From Anaerolineales bacterium (GTDB taxonomy: Bacteria; Chloroflexota; Anaerolineae; Anaerolineales; DRMV01): 5,322 nucleotides of DNA. Each line of letters starts with the position of its first letter. The first letter of the stretch is position 1. The stretch is from positions 1-5,322 of the forward strand of contig JALXBY010000214.1 in the NCBI GenBank assembly GCA_026991215.1, read 5' to 3'. Below, piece after piece: positions 1 through 5,322 of the stretch. The notes under the pieces were generated by a model. That model had not been told where the DNA came from, searched no databases, and saw nothing but the letters and a program-made list of their open reading frames with translations. The position numbers and the translations under genes were made by a program.

Positions 1-1
1 C

Positions 2-994
2 CACCAGGGCATCCCTGTGATTTCCCACGAGGTGGGCCTGCGGCCTTTGAGCGCGTTCTTCACCCATGGCCCCAATGCACCGGCCTATCCCATCCACATC
101 CCCCGCACCTTCGCCTGGACCCCTGAACGGCAGGCCCGCCTGCGCGCGTATCTGGAAAAGCGCTTTCAGGGGGCCTTTACCATGGCCGGGGTGCGCTTCT
201 GGCCCAAAATGCTCCCCCTGGACGAAACCTGGGAGCAGCGGCTGCGGCAGTTCCGCCAGATGGTGCCCGTGTTCACCAACGTGGTGTTCGATACCAGCCA
301 GGTCTACGCCAACATCGTGTTCCCCCACATGTTCGCATGGCTGGATACCGTGTTGGAGTTGATGCAGCGGCACCCGGAAACCCTGTTCGTGCTGCGGGCC
401 CACCCCGATGAGCACCGGCCCGGCAAGGCTGCGGCGGAAAGCGTGCGCGACTGGGTCCGGGCCCGCCGCGTGGACCAACTGCCCAATGTGGTCTTCGTGG
501 ACGCCCATGAGTACCTGAGCTCCTACGCGCTGATTCAGCGGGCCAAGTTCGTGATGGTCTACAACTCCACCATTGGGCTGGAAGCCGTGCTCCTGGGCAA
601 GCGGGTGTTGTGCGGCGGCCGCGCCCGCTACACGCCCTACGGCATCGGCAAACTGCCCATGAGCGTGCGGGACTTCCTGCGCACGGCCGAGGCCTGGCTG
701 CGGGCCGAGAAACTGCGGGCCTCCCGCAGCCAGCAGACCCGGGCCCAGAAGTTCCTGTACTACCAACTGTACAAGGTCTCCCTGTCCTTCCAGGACTTCC
801 TGGAACCCTTCCCGGCCATGCCAGGGTACGTGATGCCCCGAGTGTTCCCGCCGGAGCGCCTGCACCCTGAAGCCCATCCCGTGTTGCAGGTGCTCTACCG
901 GGGCATCATCGAAGGCCGGGAGTTCGTGCTCCCCGACGAGGTGGAGTATCAGGAAATCTTCCAGGCTCTGCAGCCCACGGAGGAAGCCCGGTGA
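2..994 (+). CDS. Capsule-polysaccharide-synthesis-like GT-B glycosyltransferase (5' partial)
   Basis: Probably a cytoplasmic GT-B-fold transferase of the capsule polysaccharide synthesis (KpsS/KpsC-like, Capsule_synth) group, acting in surface glycan assembly. The frame is open to the left edge and reads HQGIP just before the GTG at 17. HQGIPVISHEVGLRP, followed by FFTHGP, looks like the interior of this family (a 'G.pV.thE.GfRp..lffthg' stretch), so the true start lies upstream. Numbering from the codon at 17: PVFTNVVFDTS (84-94) is the usual start of the second Rossmann domain; LRAHPDE (126-132) and NSTIGLEAVLLGKRV (183-197) form the donor-binding side, including the Ser-Thr-x-Gly-x-Glu-Ala pattern; an aromatic stretch YYQLYKVSLSFQDFLEP (248-264) lies near the C-terminus. 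There are no membrane segments. The TGA at 992-994 overlaps the GTG of the next gene by 4 bases. The family assignment is fairly secure. Donor sugar and acceptor are unknown, and a non-capsular role (glycolipid or S-layer glycan) is possible. Confidence 0.8.
   Translation, partial: HQGIPVISHEVGLRPLSAFFTHGPNAPAYPIHIPRTFAWTPERQARLRAYLEKRFQGAFTMAGVRFWPKMLPLDETWEQRLRQFRQMVPVFTNVVFDTSQVYANIVFPHMFAWLDTVLELMQRHPETLFVLRAHPDEHRPGKAAAESVRDWVRARRVDQLPNVVFVDAHEYLSSYALIQRAKFVMVYNSTIGLEAVLLGKRVLCGGRARYTPYGIGKLPMSVRDFLRTAEAWLRAEKLRASRSQQTRAQKFLYYQLYKVSLSFQDFLEPFPAMPGYVMPRVFPPERLHPEAHPVLQVLYRGIIEGREFVLPDEVEYQEIFQALQPTEEAR
979..984 (+). promoter_or_regulatory. Ribosome binding site for the GT-C gene
   Basis: GGAGGA lies 6 bases before the GTG at 991, inside the end of the preceding gene. 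It is a near-perfect Shine-Dalgarno sequence and supports GTG 991 as the start, with the stop and start codons overlapping as GTGA. Confidence 0.75.
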
Positions 995-2700
995 ACCGCG
1001 ACAGGTTGCGCCTCGGTTCCCCCTGGTGGGGGATGGTTTTGTTCGTGCTTACGGTGCTGTTTCATGGGTTGTGGGCCGTAGCCGACGGCTACCGGGTGCT
1101 GGAGTGGTTCCACATCGACGATGCCTTCTATTACTTCGTCATTGCCCGCAACGTCCTGGAGGGCTATGGCGTCACCTTCGACCGGCTTGGGCCGACGAAT
1201 GGCTTCCAGCCCCTGTGGCTGGTAGTCATCCTGCCGGTGTTCGCCCTGGCGAAAATCGACCTCCTGCTCCCCCTGCGGGTGCTCATTCTCGTGGTGGGCG
1301 TGTTGCACGGGCTGACGGGCTGGCTGCTTTACCGGACGGCCCGCCGCTTCCTTTCCCCATGGGTCGCCCTGGGCCTGGGGGCTTCGTGGAGCCTGGGCCT
1401 GGGTCCCTGGCGCTTCGTTTCCATGGGCGCCATGGAATCGCCCCTGAACGCCCTGGCCCTGGTCACCCTGTGGAGCGTCGCAGTCGAACTGCACCACCAG
1501 AGGGCCTACCTGGACCCCCGCTGGCTGCGCCGGTTGGGGTGGGCCATGGCCTTTGCCTTCCTTTCCCGGCTGGACAACATCTTCTACGCCCTGTTCTTTG
1601 GCCTGTGGTGGCTCTACCACGCCACGCGCGAAGGCCGGAAACAGCCCGCGTTCTGGCCCCAGATGGCCCGCAGCCTGGCCTGGGTTGTCGCTCCCGGTCT
1701 TGTGCTTGGCGGCCTTTACCTGACCTGGAACGTCCTGTACGTGGGGACGTTGATTCCCACCAGCGCCCGGGTCAAGCACTGGTGGGGCACCCTGGGCGGG
1801 ACGCCTTACGGCTACCCCCTGGGCGGCAACGTGTTCTGGAAAGGTGTCAAGAGCCTGCTGGACCCCAGCATCCGCACCGGGCCGTGGGGGTATACTCTCG
1901 CGCCCTTCACCACGGTCTATCAAAAGGTCATCGAACCCCGCCTTTTGGAGATTCCCTGGCTCAAGGAGACCTATCGCATCCGCCGGCTCATCATCGGGTA
2001 TGCGCCCCTATTGATTTGGCCGGCCCTGGCTCTGTTGTGGACCCGACGCCGCTGGTGGCCGGAGATGGGCCGGGCCGCGCTGTGGCCCTGGTTCCTGGCG
2101 GCATTGACCCAGGGCCTGTACTATGACTACGTCGATCACATGGCCCAGCGCTACTGGTACTGGGTGGGCCAGATGTTGTTCACCCACATCTTCGTGGCCC
2201 TTTGGTTGGACGTCGTATTGGTGCGTCGGCGTCCCCGCGTGCTGGGCCTTTCCCTGCAGCATCCCCTGTGGGCGGTGGTGATTCTGGGCTTGTTCGCCGC
2301 GCGGCTGTACATCAAGGCCGCGCCCAGGCCCTCGCCCTATACCGTGGACCAACACCTCTACATCGATTACGCCCGTTGGGTGGAAGCCCACACCGAACCC
2401 GGAAGCATGGTGGGCGCGACCGGCGCGGGTTCCCTGGCCTATTTCGTCCAGGGTCGGCGGGTGGTGGCCCTGGATGGGCTGGTCGGCCCCGCGGCGTACG
2501 TCCAGGCCCTGGAAGAGGGACGTATGGTCCAGTACTGGAAGGAAAAGGGCCTGGACTACCTGGTCATCACCCCGGGGATGTCGCGTTCCAGCGTCTACCG
2601 GGGGTTGCGCCCCTACCTGGAAGGCCTGGACTGGTACGAACATCCCCTGGAAGGATGGCGCATCAAACTCTGGCGTTTCCATCCGGAGAAGGTGCCGTGA
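991..2700 (+). CDS. GT39-like (GT-C fold) polytopic membrane glycosyltransferase
   Basis: A 569-residue integral membrane protein of the GT-C type (PMT/ArnT-like, usually annotated glycosyltransferase family 39). Members use polyprenyl-phosphate sugars on the outer face of the membrane. The N-terminus is basic, then TM1 spans about 13-31. The first outer loop carries HIDDAFYYF (41-49) with the Asp pair D43/D44 expected for catalysis or metal binding, followed by PTNGFQPLW (68-76), a hallmark of this bacterial subgroup. Further hydrophobic segments lie near 72-88, 92-115, 122-137, 150-165, 184-208, 228-250, 333-350, 362-378, 388-412 and 425-440, giving about 10-11 spans. MESPLNAL (148-155) and SRLDNIF (192-198) are further recurrent motifs of the group. 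Residues 443-569 form a soluble domain containing GSMVGATGAGSLAYF and VALDGLV, typical of the group and probably extracytoplasmic. GTG start with a strong ribosome binding site; 4-base overlaps at both ends. Class is secure; sugar and acceptor unknown. Confidence 0.85.
   Translation: MNRDRLRLGSPWWGMVLFVLTVLFHGLWAVADGYRVLEWFHIDDAFYYFVIARNVLEGYGVTFDRLGPTNGFQPLWLVVILPVFALAKIDLLLPLRVLILVVGVLHGLTGWLLYRTARRFLSPWVALGLGASWSLGLGPWRFVSMGAMESPLNALALVTLWSVAVELHHQRAYLDPRWLRRLGWAMAFAFLSRLDNIFYALFFGLWWLYHATREGRKQPAFWPQMARSLAWVVAPGLVLGGLYLTWNVLYVGTLIPTSARVKHWWGTLGGTPYGYPLGGNVFWKGVKSLLDPSIRTGPWGYTLAPFTTVYQKVIEPRLLEIPWLKETYRIRRLIIGYAPLLIWPALALLWTRRRWWPEMGRAALWPWFLAALTQGLYYDYVDHMAQRYWYWVGQMLFTHIFVALWLDVVLVRRRPRVLGLSLQHPLWAVVILGLFAARLYIKAAPRPSPYTVDQHLYIDYARWVEAHTEPGSMVGATGAGSLAYFVQGRRVVALDGLVGPAAYVQALEEGRMVQYWKEKGLDYLVITPGMSRSSVYRGLRPYLEGLDWYEHPLEGWRIKLWRFHPEKVP
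2685..2692 (+). promoter_or_regulatory. Ribosome binding site for the sulfotransferase gene
   Basis: GGAGAAGG ends 4 bases before the GTG at 2697 (the GGAG core is 8 bases away). It supports GTG 2697, overlapping the TGA of the previous gene, as the start. The open frame extends back to 2202, but that upstream part is only a shadow of the GT-C gene. Confidence 0.6.
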
Positions 2701-3569
2701 ACCCTGTGCGTTGGCTCCCCCCCGGTTTGCGGTGGCGGTTGCGGGTGCTGCGGTGGCGGTGGCGTCGGCTCTGGACCCTGTTGCGATACGGCCCCCAGGT
2801 GCTGCGGCAAACGCCCCGGCTCCTGGGCCTGGCCCAGACCAAGGCCGGTTCCCACCTGCTGCACCAGGTGCTCCTGGGCTTCCCCCACATCGGCCCCTTC
2901 GTGGATATGGGCATGCCGCCCCTGAACCGGGACGAGACCAACGCGAAACTGCCGCCCGAAGGCATCCAAACCCGGCTGGCCATGCTGCGCCCCGGAGATG
3001 TGACCTACGGCTACCTGCCCTATACAGCCCCCTACCCCCAGACGGTCAGCGCGGGGGGCTGGGCCACGGTGTTCATCTACCGGGACCCCAGGGACATCGT
3101 GGTCTCCCACGCGTACTACATCGCGGATATGCAACCCCACCACGAATGGCACCAGCGCTTCCGGCAGGTCCCCATGGCGACCCGCATCACCTGGTTGATT
3201 CAAGGCCACCGGGAAGGCGAGTTGGTGCTCCCCTCCATCCGGGAGCGGTGCCTGAGTTACTTAGGGTGGCTGAGCCAGCCGGGAGTGCTGGCCGTGCGCT
3301 TCGAGGACCTGCGGCTCCGGCCCAGGGATGCTGCTGCGCGTATCCTGGCCTACGTGCGGTCGCGGGGGGCCTGGCCTTTGCGCCTTCCCCAGGAAGCGGC
3401 CGTGGACCGACTGGTCGCGCAAATCCGGCCCCATCGTTCGGGCACCTTCCGCAAAGGCCAGCCGGGGGCCTGGCGGGAGCACTTTTCCCCCGAACACAAA
3501 CGCCTGTTCAAGGACGTGGCCGGGGACCTGCTCATCCAGATGGGCTACGAGGACGACCATGACTGGTAA
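2697..3569 (+). CDS. PAPS-dependent sulfotransferase family protein
   Basis: A 290-residue cytosolic-type sulfotransferase (Sulfotransfer_1-like), expected to move sulfate from PAPS to a hydroxyl of an acceptor. The PAPS 5'-phosphosulfate loop is LAQTKAGSHLL (45-55) with the conserved Lys49. The 3'-phosphate site is IYRDPRDIVVSHAYY (127-141) with Arg129 and Ser137. VRFEDL (200-205) is a usual core strand, and FRKGQPGAWREHF (251-263) matches the family's C-terminal RKGxxGxW motif. The length fits the family. Spacing to human SULT1A1 landmarks (K48, H108, R130, S138) aligns well, but the His108 position is Tyr106 in YGYLPYT, so the catalytic base is missing or replaced. The N-terminus before the PAPS loop is unusually basic and Trp-rich (12-30). 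The start is GTG, overlapping the GT-C stop by 4 bases; the next gene begins 11 bases before this stop. Flanking glycosyltransferases suggest a glycan or glycolipid acceptor, which is inference. Confidence 0.85.
   Translation: MNPVRWLPPGLRWRLRVLRWRWRRLWTLLRYGPQVLRQTPRLLGLAQTKAGSHLLHQVLLGFPHIGPFVDMGMPPLNRDETNAKLPPEGIQTRLAMLRPGDVTYGYLPYTAPYPQTVSAGGWATVFIYRDPRDIVVSHAYYIADMQPHHEWHQRFRQVPMATRITWLIQGHREGELVLPSIRERCLSYLGWLSQPGVLAVRFEDLRLRPRDAAARILAYVRSRGAWPLRLPQEAAVDRLVAQIRPHRSGTFRKGQPGAWREHFSPEHKRLFKDVAGDLLIQMGYEDDHDW
3549..3553 (+). promoter_or_regulatory. Ribosome binding site for the GT2 gene
   Basis: GAGGA lies 5 bases before the ATG at 3559. It decides the start: the frame is open back to 3328, but recognisable family sequence begins only after 3559. 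Confidence 0.65.
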
Positions 3570-4521
3570 CCCTTTGGCTTCCGTGGTCATCCGGGCCTAC
3601 AACGAGGAAGCCCACATCGGCCGGCTGCTGGAGGGCATCCGCCGGCAGACCCTGCAGGACGTGGAGGTCGTGCTGGTGGATTCCGGCTCCACCGACCGCA
3701 CGGTGGAGATTGCCCGCGGGTATGGGGCCCGGGTGGTCACGATTTCCCCCCAGGAGTTCACCTTTGGCCGTGCCCTCAACCGGGGCATCGCGGCCGCGCG
3801 GGGGGCCTTCATCGTCATCGCCAGCGCCCATGTCTACCCCCGTTACCCCGACTGGCTGGAGCGCCTCCTGGAACCCTTCCAGGACCCCAAAGTGGCCCTG
3901 ACCTACGGCAAGCAGCGGGGGGCCGGGACCACCAAGTTTTCCGAACACCGCATCTTCGCGGCCTGGTTCCCCGATGGCCGCGGCCCCCGGTACCAGGACC
4001 ACCCCTTCTGCAACAACGCGAACGCGGCCATCCGCCGGGCCTTGTGGGAAAAGCACCCCTACGACGAGACCCTGACCGGCCTGGAGGACATCGCCTGGGC
4101 GAAATGGGCCCTGGAACAGGGGTACGCGGTGGTCTACGTACCCGAAGCCGAAATCATCCACGTGCACAACGAGACCTGGCGGCAGGTGTACAACCGCTAC
4201 CGCCGGGAGGCCATGGCCCTCAAGCACATCTACCCCCATACCCGGTTCACCTTCTGGGACTTCCTGCGGTTGTGGTGGAGCAACGTCTGGCACGATTGGG
4301 CCGCGGCCCGCAGGCAGGGGGTGCTGCCGCGAGTCTGGCGGGAGGTGCTGCTGTTCCGCTTCTGGCAGTTTTGGGGCACCTACCAGGGCCACCGGCTGGA
4401 AGGGCCCCTGACCGAACGGTTGCGCCGTACCTTCTACTACCCCGCGCCGGCCCACGCGCCGGAACTTCAGACCCAGGCCGCGCGGGACATCCCACCCCTG
4501 ACCTACGACACCGAACCATGA
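3559..4521 (+). CDS. Family 2 glycosyltransferase (GT-A), rhamnosyltransferase-like
   Basis: A 320-residue cytoplasmic GT2 enzyme that would transfer a sugar from a nucleotide-sugar donor. The GT-A nucleotide-binding domain starts at once: SVVIRAYNEE (8-17), then VLVDSGSTDRT (38-48). ALNRGIAAARGAFIVIASAH (72-91) is the helix and strand leading to the metal site, where the canonical DxD is replaced by Ser-Ala-His (89-91), a form I associate with rhamnosyltransferase-like GT2 proteins. NNANAAIRR (152-160) and GLEDIAWA (174-181), with the Glu-Asp catalytic-base pair, follow; then HVHNETWRQVYNRYRREA (201-218). The C-terminal part (232-276) holds eight Trp in an amphipathic, Arg-rich stretch ending FWGTYQGHR, suggesting membrane-surface association, though no clear transmembrane span is seen. 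The ATG at 3559 overlaps the sulfotransferase end by 11 bases and has a good ribosome binding site; the stop overlaps the next start (ATGA). Family secure; the rhamnose donor is only an inference. Confidence 0.88.
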   Translation: MTGNPLASVVIRAYNEEAHIGRLLEGIRRQTLQDVEVVLVDSGSTDRTVEIARGYGARVVTISPQEFTFGRALNRGIAAARGAFIVIASAHVYPRYPDWLERLLEPFQDPKVALTYGKQRGAGTTKFSEHRIFAAWFPDGRGPRYQDHPFCNNANAAIRRALWEKHPYDETLTGLEDIAWAKWALEQGYAVVYVPEAEIIHVHNETWRQVYNRYRREAMALKHIYPHTRFTFWDFLRLWWSNVWHDWAAARRQGVLPRVWREVLLFRFWQFWGTYQGHRLEGPLTERLRRTFYYPAPAHAPELQTQAARDIPPLTYDTEP

Positions 4522-5322
4522 GGCATTTCCGCTGGCCTTCCTTTGCAACGTTGGGGGAAATGCTGCCCCGCCTGGCCCGCCTCGTCGTGGTGCTGGGCCT
4601 TTTGGCTGCCCTGCTGCGGGGCGATGTGGTCCACCCTTCCCAGGAAGACCTGTGGCGCAGGTACACCCGGCCGGTGGAATTCGAGTTCGTTTCCTGGATG
4701 CTGCGGGCCTGGTGGGTGAAGTTCAGTTACGGCCTGCTCGCGCCGGAGCGGTACATCCGACCCGCGGACCAGAAAGCCTTCGTGCTGGACTACATGGACC
4801 TGGTGGCCCAGCGTCAACGCAAGGAAGACGAACTCAAACAGGCCTACGGCGACCCGAACCTGACCAACCGGGAGGCGCGCCTCGCGGCACTGCAGCGGGA
4901 ATTGCAGACGCTGCGGGCCCAGCAGCGTTTGCGTTCCCCCATTGTGGAACAAATCATCCAGGCCCAGGTCACCGCGGTGCTGGCCGATTTGGACCTGGGC
5001 TACGCGGGCTGGGTGTTCCCCCCGGTGCTCTACCGGGAAGCCGACCTGCCCGACGGCCTGGTGATTTCCCCCAGGGAAGTGATTCGCATGGACGCCTTCA
5101 TCCCTTTGGTGCCGGACCTGCCCCTGGAGGAGCAGGTGGCCATTGAGGAGAACACGGCCCGCGCGTTCGACGTTTCCACCCTGGTGGTGCCCATCGGCGG
5201 CATCGCGCTTTACCCCACCATGGTCATGCCCACCTCGGACCTGAACTGGCTGGTGGAAACCGTGGCCCACGAATGGACCCACACCTTCTTCGATTTGCGG
5301 CCCCTGGGATGGGGGTATTACC
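4518..5322 (+). CDS. Membrane-anchored HExxH-motif protein of unknown family (3' partial)
   Basis: The frame opens at the ATG at 4518 and is open to the right edge: 268 residues and counting. I do not recognise the family. A basic N-terminus precedes one hydrophobic segment (about 21-33), a likely signal anchor or uncleaved signal peptide that would place the rest outside the membrane. Residues about 96-137 are charged, Gln/Leu-rich and helical, probably a coiled coil. LVVPIGGIALYPTMVMPTSD (222-241) is a hydrophobic core stretch, followed by ETVAHEWTHTFF (247-258), an HExxH zinc-hydrolase motif (H251, E252, H255). The third zinc ligand would lie beyond the window. A metallopeptidase or other zinc hydrolase is plausible, but activity is unproven. 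The start overlaps the GT2 stop as ATGA and has no clear Shine-Dalgarno sequence, so it probably depends on coupling. ATG 4560 (residue 15) is an alternative start with a G-rich run too close in front. Confidence 0.75.
   Translation, partial: MRHFRWPSFATLGEMLPRLARLVVVLGLLAALLRGDVVHPSQEDLWRRYTRPVEFEFVSWMLRAWWVKFSYGLLAPERYIRPADQKAFVLDYMDLVAQRQRKEDELKQAYGDPNLTNREARLAALQRELQTLRAQQRLRSPIVEQIIQAQVTAVLADLDLGYAGWVFPPVLYREADLPDGLVISPREVIRMDAFIPLVPDLPLEEQVAIEENTARAFDVSTLVVPIGGIALYPTMVMPTSDLNWLVETVAHEWTHTFFDLRPLGWGYY

Larger units (their letters stand above)
2..5322 (+). other. Five-gene surface-glycan operon fragment with overlapping genes
   Basis: All five genes are on one strand with overlaps at 991-994, 2697-2700, 3559-3569 and 4518-4521, leaving no untranslated base between them. 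This is seen directly and implies one transcript and coupled translation. No promoter, terminator, RNA gene, insertion sequence or CRISPR array is visible; operon ends lie beyond both edges. The content (GT-B, GT-C, sulfotransferase, GT2, membrane HExxH protein) points to export or surface assembly of a possibly sulfated glycan. Confidence 0.75.

Noticed and set aside
17..19. GTG at 17 as the true start of the first gene
   Set aside because: The frame is open to the window edge, and the preceding residues HQGIP fit the interior of the family; a start here would remove the first Rossmann domain.
949..1923. Long antisense open frame of 324 codons opposite the GT-C gene
   Set aside because: Its composition (Gln, Pro, Gly, His-rich, no motifs) is that expected from the complement of a high-G+C gene, and the + strand gene has clear family motifs.
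2202..2696. Upstream extension of the sulfotransferase frame
   Set aside because: It lies wholly inside the GT-C coding region in another frame, with shadow-type composition. GTG 2697 has a ribosome binding site and overlaps the GT-C stop.
2723..2768. GGTGGCGG-like repeats as a tandem or regulatory repeat
   Set aside because: The units are irregular and are explained by Arg/Trp/Leu codons at the start of the sulfotransferase.
3328..3558. Upstream extension of the GT2 frame
   Set aside because: This part is a shadow of the sulfotransferase C-terminus, which carries the RKGxxGxW motif in its own frame. GT2 homology starts after ATG 3559.
3532..4548. Long antisense open frame of 338 codons opposite the GT2 gene
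   Set aside because: No recognisable domain, low-complexity Gly/Val/Pro composition, and it spans the junctions of real + strand genes.
1..5322. Terminators, promoters, tRNA, CRISPR or mobile-element ends
   Set aside because: There is no non-coding gap for them, and no inverted repeats with T-tracts, spaced direct repeats or transposase motifs were seen on reading through; a computed search was not possible.

Overview
The window is a densely packed, single-strand (+) stretch of a high-G+C bacterial genome (roughly two thirds G+C by eye). It holds five genes: three complete, one cut by the left edge and one cut by the right edge. No intergenic DNA is present. Each gene overlaps the next by 4, 4, 11 and 4 bases, so the five almost certainly form one operon with coupled translation. 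Its promoter and terminator lie outside the window.

Layout, left to right: (1) the C-terminal part of a capsule-polysaccharide-synthesis-like GT-B glycosyltransferase (2-994); (2) a polytopic GT-C/GT39-like membrane glycosyltransferase with a soluble C-terminal domain (991-2700); (3) a PAPS-dependent sulfotransferase-like protein (2697-3569); (4) a family 2 (GT-A) glycosyltransferase resembling rhamnosyltransferases (3559-4521); (5) the N-terminal 268 residues of a membrane-anchored protein with an HExxH zinc-hydrolase motif and no family I recognise (4518-5322, running off the right edge).

Together the genes suggest assembly of a cell-surface glycan. Cytoplasmic GT-B and GT-A enzymes would build a chain, a sulfotransferase would add sulfate from PAPS, and a GT-C enzyme would transfer sugar from a lipid-linked donor on the outer face of the membrane. 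The role of the HExxH protein is unknown. That the product is a sulfated polysaccharide or glycolipid is inference from gene content; donors and acceptors cannot be read from the sequence.

The organism cannot be fixed from this window. The Arg/Trp/Pro-rich, Lys-poor proteins, GTG starts, and the GT39-like and HEWTH-type proteins remind me of Chloroflexota (Anaerolineae-like) genomes, but this is a weak taxonomic inference. The points most worth a second look are a Tyr where the sulfotransferase family has its catalytic His, and the uncharacterised HExxH membrane protein in a glycan operon.
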